Positions 45,280 through 55,247 of a stretch of DNA of 64,000 nucleotides are shown one piece after another. The stretch is taken from NCBI RefSeq assembly GCF_001742305.1, contig NZ_MJAT01000036.1:1-64000 (forward strand), given 5' to 3'. Made by a program: the position numbers and the translations under genes. This DNA comes from Desulfuribacillus stibiiarsenatis. GTDB lineage: Bacteria > Bacillota > Bacilli > Desulfuribacillales > Desulfuribacillaceae. The number at the start of each line of letters is the position of its first letter. Within the stretch, counting starts at the first letter, position 1. Under the pieces are notes generated by a model. That model saw nothing but the letters and a program-made list of their open reading frames with translations, was not told the DNA's origin and made no database searches.

Positions 45280-46266
45280 ATGGAATCAGTATATCTAGAT
45301 ATTCTGTTCTTAGTTAATTTCATTATTGATCTTAGTTTGTTGTGCATGACCGCCTATTATCGTAACATCAAGAACCAATGGTTAAGGATGGTTTCTGCTG
45401 CGGTTATAGGAGCTTGCTATGGTTCAGCGTGGGTTTTGTATCAATCACCATACTTATTTAGTTTTGCTGCTAAGATTATATTTTCTTTCTTACTGATACG
45501 AATCGCATTCTCTTGGAGAAATTGGCAAACATTTTTACAGCTAATTGTTTCTTTTTATCTCATAAACTTCATTGCAGCTGGTGCAATCTTTGCTGTTCAA
45601 TATATGCTTCTTTCACAGCAGAAGATTTTAAGCCAGTGGATTCGCATTGGAAATCAAAACGTATGGGTTTTGGAAACGACCGTGTCAGCAATTGTATTTG
45701 GACTACCACTTGCATATTTAGGCTTTCGAAGCTTTTGGAAGAATGTTAAAAAGCAATTGAAGAGCAAGTCATGGATTTACACATGTACTATTTATTATAA
45801 GGGAAAAGTTAATACCTTTAACGGTTTATTGGATACTGGTAATCAATTAGCAGATCCAATAAGTTCAAGACCGGTATCCATTGTTGAGTACCAAAAGGTA
45901 GAAAACATGATTCCATCATTTGTCAATACATTGTATGCTGATGGAAGTTTAAATATTGCTGATTTACCTCGTATATTTCAAAAAATCTCAAGTTTTGATA
46001 ATTTTACACTTATTCCTTATCGAGGAATGGGTAGTGAAAATAAATACTTATTAGCCTTCAAACCAGATTGCTTTCAAGTGACAACGAAGGAGGGTGTAGT
46101 GGATTTTCAGGAAGGTTATATAGGAATTACTACGCAGGTTTTATCTGTTATAGGTGATTATTCTGCAATTATTCATCCTGATTTTTTAGAAGGAGAGATA
46201 CGAAAAAGGGAGGAAACAACATATGAAAATGCTAATCTCGAAAATCAAGTACTTCGTCAGACTTAA
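45280..46266 (+). CDS. spoIIGA: pro-SigE processing peptidase SpoIIGA
   Basis: 328 aa. Five membrane helices in the first 150 residues ([19 protein letters not shown] and following), then the aspartic protease-like domain with the active-site [14 protein letters not shown] near residue 186 and [20 protein letters not shown] near 245. It cleaves the SigE prosequence after the signal from SpoIIR. GAGGTT lies five bases before ATG. Overlaps sigE by 44 bp. Confidence 0.92.
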   Translation: MESVYLDILFLVNFIIDLSLLCMTAYYRNIKNQWLRMVSAAVIGACYGSAWVLYQSPYLFSFAAKIIFSFLLIRIAFSWRNWQTFLQLIVSFYLINFIAAGAIFAVQYMLLSQQKILSQWIRIGNQNVWVLETTVSAIVFGLPLAYLGFRSFWKNVKKQLKSKSWIYTCTIYYKGKVNTFNGLLDTGNQLADPISSRPVSIVEYQKVENMIPSFVNTLYADGSLNIADLPRIFQKISSFDNFTLIPYRGMGSENKYLLAFKPDCFQVTTKEGVVDFQEGYIGITTQVLSVIGDYSAIIHPDFLEGEIRKREETTYENANLENQVLRQT

Positions 46267-46954
46267 ATACTACCAGCTTCTTAATTTACTGGGATGGAAA
46301 CAAGATGAAATTTATTACATAGGTGGTAGTGAAACTTTGCCGCCTCCACTTTCAAGGGATGAAGAGTCCTATTTATTAAAGAAATTATCTACTGGTGATA
46401 AATCGGTTAAGGCAATGCTCATCGAGAGAAATTTAAGACTAGTAGTTTATATAGCTAGAAAATTTGAGAATACTGGAATTAACATTGAGGATTTAGTATC
46501 AATTGGTGCAATAGGTCTGATTAAAGCAGTCAATACTTTTGATCCAGATAAAAAAATTAAGCTAGCAACTTATGCATCTCGTTGCATAGAAAATGAAATA
46601 CTTATGTACTTGCGTAAAAATAATAAAATTCGTACAGAAGTATCTTTCGATGAACCTTTGAATGTTGATTGGGATGGTAATGAATTGTTATTATCTGATG
46701 TTTTAGGAACTGAAAATGATACGGTATTTAAGAATATAGAAGATCGTGTTGATAAGAAATTACTATATAATGCGTTAGACAAACTTTCAGATAGGGAACG
46801 CGTCATAATGGAGATGCGCTTTGGGTTATCGGGGCATGAGGAGAAAACACAAAAAGATGTGGCGGACCTTCTGGAAATTTCACAATCATACATTTCTAGG
46901 CTAGAAAAACGGATAATTGGGCGTTTAAAGAAAGAATTTAACAAAATGATTTAA
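46223..46954 (+). CDS. sigE: mother-cell sigma factor SigE precursor
   Basis: 243 aa. The first about 30 residues ([20 protein letters not shown]) form the amphipathic membrane-bound prosequence, with cleavage expected near [14 protein letters not shown]. Region 2 has [20 protein letters not shown] and [19 protein letters not shown]; region 4 has [12 protein letters not shown] and a helix-turn-helix [26 protein letters not shown] lies eight bases before ATG. Translationally coupled with spoIIGA. Directs early mother-cell genes. Confidence 0.96.
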   Translation: MKMLISKIKYFVRLKYYQLLNLLGWKQDEIYYIGGSETLPPPLSRDEESYLLKKLSTGDKSVKAMLIERNLRLVVYIARKFENTGINIEDLVSIGAIGLIKAVNTFDPDKKIKLATYASRCIENEILMYLRKNNKIRTEVSFDEPLNVDWDGNELLLSDVLGTENDTVFKNIEDRVDKKLLYNALDKLSDRERVIMEMRFGLSGHEEKTQKDVADLLEISQSYISRLEKRIIGRLKKEFNKMI

Positions 46955-47078
46955 TTATCTTTCATTTAGTCTCTATTGCTTTAAATTACTTATTATTTCT
47001 TTCGAAAAATACGCAAATAATGCTTAAATGCTTAATCTGACGGGATTAGTTGTACTCTCTTCACAAAGGTTTCAAACT

Positions 47079-47106
47079 GCATATTTTCTTTCCTTGGGGA
47101 CATAAT
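47079..47106 (+). promoter_or_regulatory. forespore-type (SigF/SigG) promoter of sigG
   Basis: GCATA at 47079-47083 and GGGGACATAAT at 47096-47106. This fits the SigF pattern (GYATA then GGnnAnAnT with 15 to 16 bases between) with one mismatch and also resembles the SigG pattern. In B. subtilis sigG is read by SigF and then by SigG itself. Confidence 0.55.
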
Positions 47107-47148
47107 TAAATTAATTCCTTTTATTAGGAAACCAAGGGAGGGAGTTTC

Positions 47149-47928
47149 TTGAAACGCAACAAAGTAGAAATCTGTGGAGTAGATACTTCAAAACTTCCTG
47201 TATTGAAAAATGATGAAATGAAGCGATTGTTTATACGCTTGCAAAGCGGAGAAACGTCTGCGAGGGAAACGTTGATAAGTGGTAACCTTAGACTTGTATT
47301 GTCGGTAATACAAAGGTTCAATAACCGTGGTGAATTTGTTGATGATTTGTTTCAAGTAGGGTGTATAGGCTTGATTAAAGCTATCGATAATTTTGATTTA
47401 AGCCAGAATGTGAAGTTTTCAACCTATGCTGTTCCAATGATTATTGGAGAAATTCGTCGATATTTGCGGGATAACAATCCGATACGAGTCAGTCGATCTT
47501 TAAGGGATATTGCATATCAAGCATTACAGGTGAGAGATAGTTTAACGTATAAGAATTCCCGAGAGCCTTCTGTGTATGAAATATCTGAAGTACTCAATAT
47601 CCCTAAAGAAGATGTTGTATTTGCTTTAGATGCAATACAAGATCCAGTATCAATATTCGAACCAATCTATCACGATGGTGGAGATCCAATCTTTGTTCTT
47701 GATCAAATCAAGGATGATCGAGAGCAAGATAATTTTTGGACGGAAGAAATCGCTCTTAATGAAGCATTACATCGATTAGAAGGTCGTGAAAAGAAAATTC
47801 TATCGATGAGATTCTATGAAGGAAAAACACAAATGGAAGTAGCTGAAGAAATAGGTATCTCTCAAGCTCAAGTCTCAAGACTAGAAAAGGCTGCCATTAA
47901 GCAAGTGCAAAAGCACGTAAAAGTGTAA
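47149..47928 (+). CDS. sigG: forespore sigma factor SigG
   Basis: 259 aa from TTG 47149, six bases after GGGAGGG. The N-terminal KRNKVEICGVDTSKLPVLKN is the SigG hallmark that binds anti-sigma CsfB/SpoIIAB. Region 2 ISGNLRLVLSVIQRF, DLFQVGCIGLIKAIDNFDLS and KFSTYAVPMIIGEIRRYLRD; region 4 REKKILSMRFYEGKTQMEVA then EEIGISQAQVSRLEK. Directs late forespore genes. Confidence 0.96.
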   Translation: MKRNKVEICGVDTSKLPVLKNDEMKRLFIRLQSGETSARETLISGNLRLVLSVIQRFNNRGEFVDDLFQVGCIGLIKAIDNFDLSQNVKFSTYAVPMIIGEIRRYLRDNNPIRVSRSLRDIAYQALQVRDSLTYKNSREPSVYEISEVLNIPKEDVVFALDAIQDPVSIFEPIYHDGGDPIFVLDQIKDDREQDNFWTEEIALNEALHRLEGREKKILSMRFYEGKTQMEVAEEIGISQAQVSRLEKAAIKQVQKHVKV

Positions 47929-47987
47929 AAGCATAAAAATCGGTATTCCCATATATAATGTAATATTGGATATGGGGAGCTGATACA

Positions 47988-48296
47988 ATGGTTAAGTTAT
48001 CAGATTTTCAATCAAAAGATGTCATTAACATTGTTGACGGTAGAAGAATAGGAATTATCAGTGATTTTGAACTCGACCTTCATGAAGGTTATATAAAAGC
48101 AATCATAGTTCCTGCTGGTAATCGAATGTTTGGATTCTTTAATGACCGTCAAGATATCGTGATTCCTTGGAAAAGGATAAGAAAAATTGGGACAGATGTA
48201 ATATTGGTAGAAATTAGCGATCTTTCGTCTACTCTTGATGAAAAAACAACTATAAAAATTGACCAAGATAAGTCGAGGCCCTATTACCGGAAATAG
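47988..48296 (+). CDS. ylmC: YlmC/YmxH-family PRC-barrel protein
   Basis: 102 aa. KLSDFQSKDVINIVDGRRIG, DFELDLHEGYIKAIIVPAGN, FFNDRQDIVIPWKRIRKIG and a C-terminal PYYRK tail match the sporulation-linked YlmC/YmxH family with a PRC-barrel fold. GGGGAGC precedes ATG. Lies directly after sigG as in Bacilli. Role unknown. Confidence 0.87.
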   Translation: MVKLSDFQSKDVINIVDGRRIGIISDFELDLHEGYIKAIIVPAGNRMFGFFNDRQDIVIPWKRIRKIGTDVILVEISDLSSTLDEKTTIKIDQDKSRPYYRK

Positions 48297-48310
48297 ACAA
48301 TTGAAATGAC

Positions 48311-48342
48311 GAATGCATGCTTGTTAAAGCGTGCATTTTTTC
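48311..48342 (+). terminator. intrinsic terminator after ylmC
   Basis: AATGCATGCT pairs with AGCGTGCATT (one G-T pair) around TGTTAA, then six T. Confidence 0.88.
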
Positions 48343-48428
48343 GTTTTTTCAAGATATAGAGAAAGTGTTATTTACTCTAGAGGATAAAACAGGTAGAATT
48401 TAAAATACGAATAAAAGGAGCTAGAAAA

Positions 48429-49259
48429 ATGGATTTTTCTTTAACGAAAAAAGAAGGTATTGATATTTTAGAGCTTTCCGATGCGATTGACACAGGTACT
48501 ATAAATCTGATATTTACTTGTAAATCTGGTGGTATTAGTGTATCGCCATTTAATTCATTGAATATGGGGAATCATGTAGGTGATAAAGAAGTACATGTAA
48601 TGGAAAATCGTAGAAAAATATTAGAAATGTACGGCTATCATATTGAGGATGCTATATCATCGCAACAAATCCACGGTGATTATATAACAGTTGTGAACGT
48701 GAAAGATAAAGGGCGGGGGATGAAGAAAATCCCTCCAATTCCCAATAGTGATGGTTTAATTACTACGAATCAAGATATTGTTCTTATGTCCTTCTATGCA
48801 GACTGTGTACCGCTCTACTTATGGGATTGTAAGACAGGGGTCGTCGGACTTGCTCATGCAGGTTGGAAAGGGACTTGTCTTGACATTGCGGGCAAAATGG
48901 TAGAGAATTTTCTTAACCGCTTTCATTCCAATATCAAAGATATCAAGGCGGCGATTGGGCCTTCAATATGTAAATCATGCTATGAAGTTGATGATACGGT
49001 CATACAAGAGTTTCGAAAAACTTTTCAAGAGAATGAATTGCATCAAATATGTACAGATAATGTTAATGGACGTTTTCATTTAGATTTATGGAAAGCCAAT
49101 GAAATTCTATTACAAAGGTGTGGAATACTCCCTGGTCACATTATCGTGAGCCGCTATTGCACGTATTGTAATCCTCATCTATTTTATTCTTATCGTAGGG
49201 ATCAGGGAAAGACAGGTAGAATGGCATCGTTAATTTTTAAAACCAATAGAAAAAGGTGA
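48429..49259 (+). CDS. pgeF: peptidoglycan editing factor PgeF (YlmD, laccase-domain family)
   Basis: 276 aa. SLNMGNHVGDKEVHVMENRR, SQQIHGDYI, SFYADCVPLYLWD, GLAHAGWKGTCLDIAGKMV, AIGPSICKSCYEVDDTV and a C-terminal SRYCTYCNPHLFYSYRRD-type block carry the His, Cys and His zinc ligands of the YfiH/YlmD family. Members act on purine nucleosides or remove misincorporated L-Ser from cell-wall precursors. GGAGCT lies seven bases before ATG. Four bases before yggS. Confidence 0.9.
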   Translation: MDFSLTKKEGIDILELSDAIDTGTINLIFTCKSGGISVSPFNSLNMGNHVGDKEVHVMENRRKILEMYGYHIEDAISSQQIHGDYITVVNVKDKGRGMKKIPPIPNSDGLITTNQDIVLMSFYADCVPLYLWDCKTGVVGLAHAGWKGTCLDIAGKMVENFLNRFHSNIKDIKAAIGPSICKSCYEVDDTVIQEFRKTFQENELHQICTDNVNGRFHLDLWKANEILLQRCGILPGHIIVSRYCTYCNPHLFYSYRRDQGKTGRMASLIFKTNRKR

Positions 49260-49263
49260 AACT

Positions 49264-49977
49264 ATGAACGACAATCCAGTGATTCGCAATCTTTCTCGTA
49301 TTGAAGAGCGAGTAAAGGTAGCAGCGAGTAAGGTAGGAAGGGACCCAGGAGATATTACGATTGTGGCTGTTACTAAGTATACCGATGATACTGGCGTATT
49401 GCATTGTGTAGAAGCCGGCTTAGTGAATATTGGTGAGAATAAAGTACAACAAGCTTTGCCTAAAATTGAAAAGCTTACTTACATCAAGGATAAGATTTTA
49501 TGGCATTTCATCGGCCATCTCCAAAGCAATAAGGTGAAGTATATATTGCCTCATATCGCATGTATTCACTCTCTAGATCGAATATCTCTAGCAGAAGAAG
49601 TAAATGTTCAGGCGAAGAAATTAGCTCAAGTAATACCTTGCTTTTTGCAAGTGAATATTTCTGGTGAGGAGACGAAATATGGCGTGGCACGTGAAGATGT
49701 AATTGATTTTGCAAATTCACTAACTGCATATGAAAATATAAAGATCATTGGATTGATGACAATGGCTCCCTTTTATGACGATCCAGAACTTACAAGGCCC
49801 CATTTCAAAGCGTTACGACTATTACGAGATGAGTTATCATTAATGAATTTATCGAATTTCCAAATAGATCATTTGTCTATGGGGATGTCTAATGACTTCC
49901 ATATTGCTATTGAAGAAGGAGCTACATATATTCGATTAGGGAGTATATTATTAGAAGAGGAGAATATTAGTGAGTGA
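49264..49977 (+). CDS. ylmE: PLP homeostasis protein YggS/YlmE
   Basis: 237 aa. VAVTKYTDDTGVLHCVEAGL holds the PLP-binding lysine near residue 36; GENKVQQALPKI, WHFIGHLQSNKVKYI, LQVNISGEETKYGV, GLMTMAPFYDD and LSMGMSNDFHIAIEEGATYI are family blocks. Single-domain alanine racemase-like barrel that handles free PLP. Overlaps sepF by 8 bp. Confidence 0.94.
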   Translation: MNDNPVIRNLSRIEERVKVAASKVGRDPGDITIVAVTKYTDDTGVLHCVEAGLVNIGENKVQQALPKIEKLTYIKDKILWHFIGHLQSNKVKYILPHIACIHSLDRISLAEEVNVQAKKLAQVIPCFLQVNISGEETKYGVAREDVIDFANSLTAYENIKIIGLMTMAPFYDDPELTRPHFKALRLLRDELSLMNLSNFQIDHLSMGMSNDFHIAIEEGATYIRLGSILLEEENISE

Positions 49978-50404
49978 ACTATTAAATAAGCTATTCTTAT
50001 TCTTAGGACTAGCAGACGAAGATACATCGAAAAAGACTTCCTATGACTCTGAGCCTTATGAAGGACAGGAAATTAGCCGTACAAGAAAACAACAAGTGAA
50101 TCAAACGAAACTACCAGTAAAGCAGGAAATGAGAGTAATCGTAGCTGAACCAACAAATTACGATGAATCTATAGAAATAGCGGATAAAATTAAATTTTCC
50201 TACCCAGTTGTTGTGAATTTACACAAATCGACGATTGCTGACCAGAGGAGGATTATTGATTTTTTAAGTGGAACTGTGTATGCTTTAGGAGGTAACTTAC
50301 AAAAACTTGGGCCACAGATATTCTTATGCTACCCAGAAAATATCGAAGTAGAAGGAAGAATTTCACAAGTTTTAGAAGAGGCGCAACAGCAGCTTAATAA
50401 CTAG
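49970..50404 (+). CDS. sepF: cell division protein SepF
   Basis: 144 aa from GTG 49970, with AGAGGAG before it. N-terminal amphipathic membrane helix (LLNKLFLFLGL), a charged linker, then the SepF fold: EPTNYDESIEIADKIKFSYP and VVNLHKS, then RRIIDFLSGTVYALGGNLQK. Aligns FtsZ filaments and anchors them to the membrane. Confidence 0.92.
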   Translation: MSELLNKLFLFLGLADEDTSKKTSYDSEPYEGQEISRTRKQQVNQTKLPVKQEMRVIVAEPTNYDESIEIADKIKFSYPVVVNLHKSTIADQRRIIDFLSGTVYALGGNLQKLGPQIFLCYPENIEVEGRISQVLEEAQQQLNN

Positions 50405-50418
50405 AAAGGGTGAATCGA

Positions 50419-50709
50419 TTGGCGATCTTAGATATCGTAGCATTATTATTCCGGCTTTATTGGTATATTTTAATCGCGAGGATCATTATGTCTTGGGTAC
50501 CTAGTTTGTATCACACGAAATTCGGAGAAACCGTATATAACTTAACAGAACCATATTTATCTATGTTTCGGGGCTTTATACCGCCGATATCTTTAGGTGG
50601 AGGATACTTGGATGTATCACCAATTATTGCATTTTTAGCGTATCATTTTATTCAAGTAGGTGCATTATCCATTATCCGATGGATCTTGATTACCATTGGA
50701 TTCATGTAA
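50419..50709 (+). CDS. ylmG: YggT-family membrane protein YlmG
   Basis: 96 aa from TTG 50419, six bases after AAAGGGTGA; GTG 50410 lies within that site. Two hydrophobic segments with YWYILIARIIMSWVPSL and LTEPYLSMFRGFIPPISLGG followed by LDVSPIIAFLAYHF, which are YggT signatures. Role near division unclear. Confidence 0.9.
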   Translation: MAILDIVALLFRLYWYILIARIIMSWVPSLYHTKFGETVYNLTEPYLSMFRGFIPPISLGGGYLDVSPIIAFLAYHFIQVGALSIIRWILITIGFM

Positions 50710-50721
50710 TTATTACTGCAT

Positions 50722-51501
50722 ATGCAAGGTTCATTCATTAACCATTATAAACCTGACGATCATGAATTTGTTAAGCGCACGATTCATTGTATAGAAACTG
50801 TATACAATCAAGTTCAAAGTAAACTAACGGATTTTGTTGATCCATCAAAACAGAAAATTATCACAGATCTTTGTAATCGTTATCCTAATTTACAATGTAT
50901 CTATCAAGGGGCTTTTCCAAATGCTGAAAGAAAGCGGGCTTTACTTCTTCCGGAATACTGGAGCTATGAAGCTGAAGACTTCCAGATACGTACCTTTTTT
51001 ATAGATTTATCTACAAATAGCTCATTTGTTAAGCATGGTGATTACCTAGGAGCTATCTTAGGATTAGGGATTAAACGTGAGAAGATAGGTGATTTAGTCG
51101 TACATAATACAGGTGCATACGTTGTTACAGACTTTGTGATAGCCGATTATATTGAACTAAATCTAAGTCAAGTCAATCGATATCCTGCATTAATACATGA
51201 AGTTAGTTTCTCAGAATTACCAATACGAGAGCAAGAATTTCATTATATAGAGAACACAGTTGCTTCATTGCGCTTGGACAATATTATTAAAATGGCGTAT
51301 CAAATGTCAAGGAATAAAGCGGTAGAAGTTATTCAAAGAGGTTATGTGAAATATAATTGGAATGTCTGCGAGAAAGTAGATCATGTAATCGCTAATGATG
51401 ACGTTATTTCTGTAAAGGGCAAAGATAAAATAAAAATTATAGCAATAGGTGAACCAAACAAAAAAGGACGTATCCCTGTAAAAATCGGTCGATTTATGTA
51501 A
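50722..51501 (+). CDS. ylmH: S4-domain RNA-binding protein YlmH
   Basis: 259 aa. LGAILGLGIKREKIGDLVV near residue 110, then a C-terminal S4 domain (SLRLDNIIKMAYQMSRNKAV and RGYVKYNWNVCEKVDHVI). In B. subtilis YlmH acts on stalled large ribosomal subunits in quality control. No clear ribosome-binding site before ATG 50722, 12 bases after ylmG, so translation may be coupled. Confidence 0.88.
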   Translation: MQGSFINHYKPDDHEFVKRTIHCIETVYNQVQSKLTDFVDPSKQKIITDLCNRYPNLQCIYQGAFPNAERKRALLLPEYWSYEAEDFQIRTFFIDLSTNSSFVKHGDYLGAILGLGIKREKIGDLVVHNTGAYVVTDFVIADYIELNLSQVNRYPALIHEVSFSELPIREQEFHYIENTVASLRLDNIIKMAYQMSRNKAVEVIQRGYVKYNWNVCEKVDHVIANDDVISVKGKDKIKIIAIGEPNKKGRIPVKIGRFM

Positions 51502-51561
51502 GCAGGATATTATAGAAATTTGTCGAATTTCATTAAGATAGATAATGGGAGGTGTAGAGCA

Positions 51562-52050
51562 ATGGCATTAACACCATTGGATATTAGCAATAAAGATTTT
51601 TCGCGCGCTTTACGCGGTTACGACATTGATGAAGTGAATGAGTTTCTCGATCATGTAATTAAAGATTTTGAAGCACTTATAAAAGAAAATAGACAATTAA
51701 ATGACAAATTGGCAACTTTAGAAGAGAAACAAAGTCATTTCGAGAAACTTGAGGATAATCTTAAAAAAACAATCGTTGTTGCTCATGAGACTTCAGAAGA
51801 AGTTAGAGGCAATGCAAAGAAAGAAGCAAAGCTAATTATAAGAGAAGCTGAGAAGAATGCGGATCGCATTATTAATGAAGCTGTGATGAAATCTCATAAA
51901 TCAATGATGGAAGTCCAAGACCTTAAGAATCAAGCGAAAGTGTATCGTATACGTTTAAAGTCTTTAATTGAAGCTCAATTAGAATTAATTGATAGTGGAG
52001 ATTGGGATGATTTAGACCGAATAGGGGCAAATCAAGAAGATAACGATTAG
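51562..52050 (+). CDS. divIVA: polar scaffold DivIVA
   Basis: 162 aa from ATG 51562, eight bases after GGAGGTG; a TTG at 51520 lacks such a site. N-terminal [20 protein letters not shown] and [15 protein letters not shown] form the membrane-curvature binding domain, then coiled coils to the C-terminus. Marks poles and septa; needed for chromosome anchoring in sporulation. The ileS leader promoter starts at its stop codon. Confidence 0.95.
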   Translation: MALTPLDISNKDFSRALRGYDIDEVNEFLDHVIKDFEALIKENRQLNDKLATLEEKQSHFEKLEDNLKKTIVVAHETSEEVRGNAKKEAKLIIREAEKNADRIINEAVMKSHKSMMEVQDLKNQAKVYRIRLKSLIEAQLELIDSGDWDDLDRIGANQEDND

Positions 52051-52079
52051 TTGACAAAAACATACAGATTGTGTAATAT
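52051..52079 (+). promoter_or_regulatory. SigA promoter of ileS
   Basis: TTGACA at 52051-52056, 17-bp spacer, TAATAT at 52074-52079. Confidence 0.8.
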
Positions 52080-52089
52080 ATCAAAAAAA

Positions 52090-52370
52090 AATAATGAAAT
52101 GCATGGGACAAGTAGATATAGTAATAATGTCACAGCGAGCTGGGATAGTGGAAGCCAGTACAAATTATATATATTGAAATCACCCATTAGATCTTCTCTT
52201 TTGAAACATTCAGGATTAGAAAGAGACGTTTCCTGCGTTAAAGGTCATAAGCGTAATTTATCTACTAGACAGAATAAGTGCACCGCACGAGTTTGAAGTT
52301 TTGAGATAAGTTGTACTAGGGTGGTACCGCGAGTCAACCTCGTCCCTTTTGGGATGAGGTTTTTTTACGT
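52090..52370 (+). ncRNA. isoleucine T-box riboswitch
   Basis: AGGGTGGTACCGCG at 52318-52331 is the T-box antiterminator sequence that pairs with uncharged tRNA ends. Stem I closes with ATGGG near 52105 and CCCAT near 52183; an AGTA bulge follows the 5' side. The specifier ATC at 52179-52181, just before the closing strand, reads isoleucine, matching the gene behind it. The terminator stem CCTCGTCCC/GGGATGAGG with seven T ends at about 52368. Low charged tRNA-Ile lets transcription continue into ileS. Confidence 0.95.
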
Positions 52371-52426
52371 TATAATATGGATAACACACTAAAAAGGAAT
52401 TACAAAAAAAGTTGGAGGGTAATTAA

Positions 52427-55186
52427 ATGGAATATGGAAAGCTATTGAATTTGCCGTTAACAGACTTCCCAATGCGTGGGAATTTGCCTAAAAAAGAACC
52501 AGAAATACAAAGCTGGTGGGATGAGGTAAACCTGTATCAAAAGGTGCAAGAACATCAAGCAGGAAAACCGAAGTTTATCTTACATGACGGTCCACCATAT
52601 GCCAATGGGGATATTCATTTAGGTCATGCCCTTAACAAAGTGCTTAAAGATATTATTGTAAAATGTAAAACAATGCAAGGATATGATGCACCATATGTTC
52701 CAGGGTGGGATACTCATGGTTTGCCAATTGAGCATGCGATTATTAAGAAGGAAAAAATCGATCGTCATTCTATCGGTATTCCAGATTTTAGAAAAAAATG
52801 CGAAGATTATGCGCTATCCTTTGTAGAAAAACAAAAAGGCCAGTTTCGCCGTTTAGGAGTACGTGGTGATTGGGATAATCCTTACATTACTTTAAAGCCA
52901 GAATATGAAGCTGCACAAATTCAAGTATTCGGAGATATGGCGAACAAAGGATATATATATAAGGGTAAAAAACCTGTATATTGGTGTTCTGATTGTGAAA
53001 CAGCATTAGCAGAAGCAGAAATAGAATATAAAGATAAAACAAGTAAGTCCATTTATGTGACGTTTCCAATTGTGGATGGAAAGGGGATTGTCAGTGAATC
53101 AGATACCTTTATAGTCATTTGGACAACAACTCCATGGACAATCCCAGCGAACATGGCGATTGCTCTTCATCCAGATTTAGAATACACGCAAATTGTCGCG
53201 AATGGTAAAAAGTATATTGTTGCGAATGAACTTGTAAAGTCTGTGGTTGAAACGAATCATATTCAAGAATACACAACGGATGGAATCTGGAAAGGTGCTG
53301 AGCTGGAAGGTATAATCGCAAAGCATCCTCTATTTGATAGAAACTCACCGTTAATTCTTGGGGAACATGTTACGATTGAACAAGGAACAGGTTGCGTACA
53401 CACGGCACCTGGACACGGGGTAGAAGACTACCAAGTGGGACTAAAATATAATATTGAAATTTTAGCTCCTATTGATAATAAAGGTCATTTCACTGCGGAG
53501 GCAGGCCAATTTGCCGGGGCTTACTACGCAAAAGGGAATAAGTTAGTCATTGAAGCGCTTGAATCTGTAGGTGCATTATTATCACAAGGTGATATCGAAC
53601 ATCAATATCCGCATTGCTGGAGATGTAATGGACCAGTTATTTATCGAGCGACTGAACAATGGTTTGCCTCTATAGATGGATTTAGACAACAAATGCTAGA
53701 GGAAATCAAAAAGGTTCAATGGGTTCCAAGCTGGGGAGAGCAGCGTATGCATAATATGATTGCTGACCGCGGTGATTGGTGCATTTCTAGACAACGTGTA
53801 TGGGGCGTTCCAATCCCAATCTTGTATTGTGAAGCTTGTAATAAAGAAGTGATATCTGAAGAAACAATATCTATTATTTCGGGGATATTTGCTAAAGAAG
53901 GTTCACAATCGTGGTGGACACGAGAAGCAAAAGACTTTATGCCTGAAGGTTACCAGTGCAGTTGTGGACATTCTACTTTCCGTAAAGAACAGGATATTAT
54001 GGACGTATGGTTTGACTCAGGTTCTAGTCACTATGCAGTTGCAGGTCAAAGGGAGAATCTAGCTTGGCCGACAGATTTGTACCTAGAAGGTTCGGATCAA
54101 TATAGAGGATGGTTTAACTCATCATTATCTACTGCTGTTGCGACGAAAGGACAGGCGCCTTATAAGGCAGTACTTAGTCATGGTTGGGTTGTAGATGGTG
54201 AAGGACGTAAGATGTCTAAATCTTTAGGAAATGGTATTGATCCATTAGATGTTGTAGATAAAATGGGCTCCGACATTTTAAGATTATGGGTATCATCTTC
54301 AGAATATAAAGCGGATGTTAGGATATCAGAGAACATCCTTCAGCAAATGGGTGAAGTGTATCGCAAAGTACGTAATACTTTCCGATTCTTATTAGGAAAT
54401 CTATCGGACTTTAACGTTGAGAACCATAGGGTTCCATACGATCAATTAGAGGAAATAGATCAATATGCAAGTATTCGTTTACAACGATTAATTGAGAAAA
54501 CTACGAATGCTTATAATCGCTATGATTTTCATATTGTGTTCCATGCGATTCATAATTTCTGTACTATTGATTTGAGTGCATTCTATCTAGATATTCTGAA
54601 AGATAGACTGTATACCAATGCACCTCAATCCCACTCAAGAAGAGCTGCACAAACTGTTATTTATGATGTGTTACTGACCCTTGTACGTCTAGTAACTCCA
54701 ATACTATCGCATACTGCAGAAGAGGTTTGGAAGTATATCCCGAACATGAAAGAGTTAAGTCCACAAATGGCAGAATGGCCGCAATATGATGCTCAAAAAA
54801 TCGATGAAACAATTGAGCAGAAGTGGGACCAAGTAGTAAAAGTAAGGGAAGAAATCTTAAAGTCATTAGAAATTGCAAGACAAGAGAAAATTATCGGTAA
54901 ATCACTCGGGGCCAAAGTGGACTTATATCCAGAAACAGATGTATATCAGCTTCTGAAGTCGATTAAAGATTTAGATAAGGTGCTTATCGTTTCTAAAGTT
55001 ATTGTACATGAAACTGGCACAGAGGCACCTGATAAGGCAATTGCTTTAAAGGGATTACATGCATTGATATCTTCTGCTGAAGGACAAGAATGTGAAAGAT
55101 GCTGGATTGTAACACCAGAGATCGGAACTAAGGAAGAACATCCGACTCTTTGTCCAACATGTGCAGATACAATAAGGCATTACTAA
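52427..55186 (+). CDS. ileS: isoleucyl-tRNA synthetase
   Basis: 919 aa, bacterial type. HIGH motif in DGPPYANGDIHLGHALNK near residue 50, editing domain with WTTTPWTIPANMAIALHP, class signature GSDQYRGWFNSSL, KMSKS in GRKMSKSLGNGIDPL near 590, and a C-terminal zinc site CERCWIV with CPTCAD. Charges tRNA-Ile and edits valine. GGAGGG is six bases before ATG. T-box controlled. Confidence 0.97.
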   Translation: MEYGKLLNLPLTDFPMRGNLPKKEPEIQSWWDEVNLYQKVQEHQAGKPKFILHDGPPYANGDIHLGHALNKVLKDIIVKCKTMQGYDAPYVPGWDTHGLPIEHAIIKKEKIDRHSIGIPDFRKKCEDYALSFVEKQKGQFRRLGVRGDWDNPYITLKPEYEAAQIQVFGDMANKGYIYKGKKPVYWCSDCETALAEAEIEYKDKTSKSIYVTFPIVDGKGIVSESDTFIVIWTTTPWTIPANMAIALHPDLEYTQIVANGKKYIVANELVKSVVETNHIQEYTTDGIWKGAELEGIIAKHPLFDRNSPLILGEHVTIEQGTGCVHTAPGHGVEDYQVGLKYNIEILAPIDNKGHFTAEAGQFAGAYYAKGNKLVIEALESVGALLSQGDIEHQYPHCWRCNGPVIYRATEQWFASIDGFRQQMLEEIKKVQWVPSWGEQRMHNMIADRGDWCISRQRVWGVPIPILYCEACNKEVISEETISIISGIFAKEGSQSWWTREAKDFMPEGYQCSCGHSTFRKEQDIMDVWFDSGSSHYAVAGQRENLAWPTDLYLEGSDQYRGWFNSSLSTAVATKGQAPYKAVLSHGWVVDGEGRKMSKSLGNGIDPLDVVDKMGSDILRLWVSSSEYKADVRISENILQQMGEVYRKVRNTFRFLLGNLSDFNVENHRVPYDQLEEIDQYASIRLQRLIEKTTNAYNRYDFHIVFHAIHNFCTIDLSAFYLDILKDRLYTNAPQSHSRRAAQTVIYDVLLTLVRLVTPILSHTAEEVWKYIPNMKELSPQMAEWPQYDAQKIDETIEQKWDQVVKVREEILKSLEIARQEKIIGKSLGAKVDLYPETDVYQLLKSIKDLDKVLIVSKVIVHETGTEAPDKAIALKGLHALISSAEGQECERCWIVTPEIGTKEEHPTLCPTCADTIRHY

Positions 55187-55195
55187 TACAATAAT

Positions 55196-55245
55196 TAAAA
55201 AGTTCCTGTGCGGAGGTATCTACCCCATACAGGAACTTTTTCTAA
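55196..55245. terminator. bidirectional terminator between ileS and the UbiB-like gene
   Basis: AAAAAGTTCCTGT pairs with ACAGGAACTTTTT around a longer loop; A-run and T-run on opposite sides serve both convergent genes. Confidence 0.9.
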
Positions 55246-55247
55246 TT

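Noticed and set aside
52051-52296. 81-codon ORF starting at TTG 52051
   Set aside because: It lies inside the T-box leader; its start is the -35 hexamer and the protein shows no family features.
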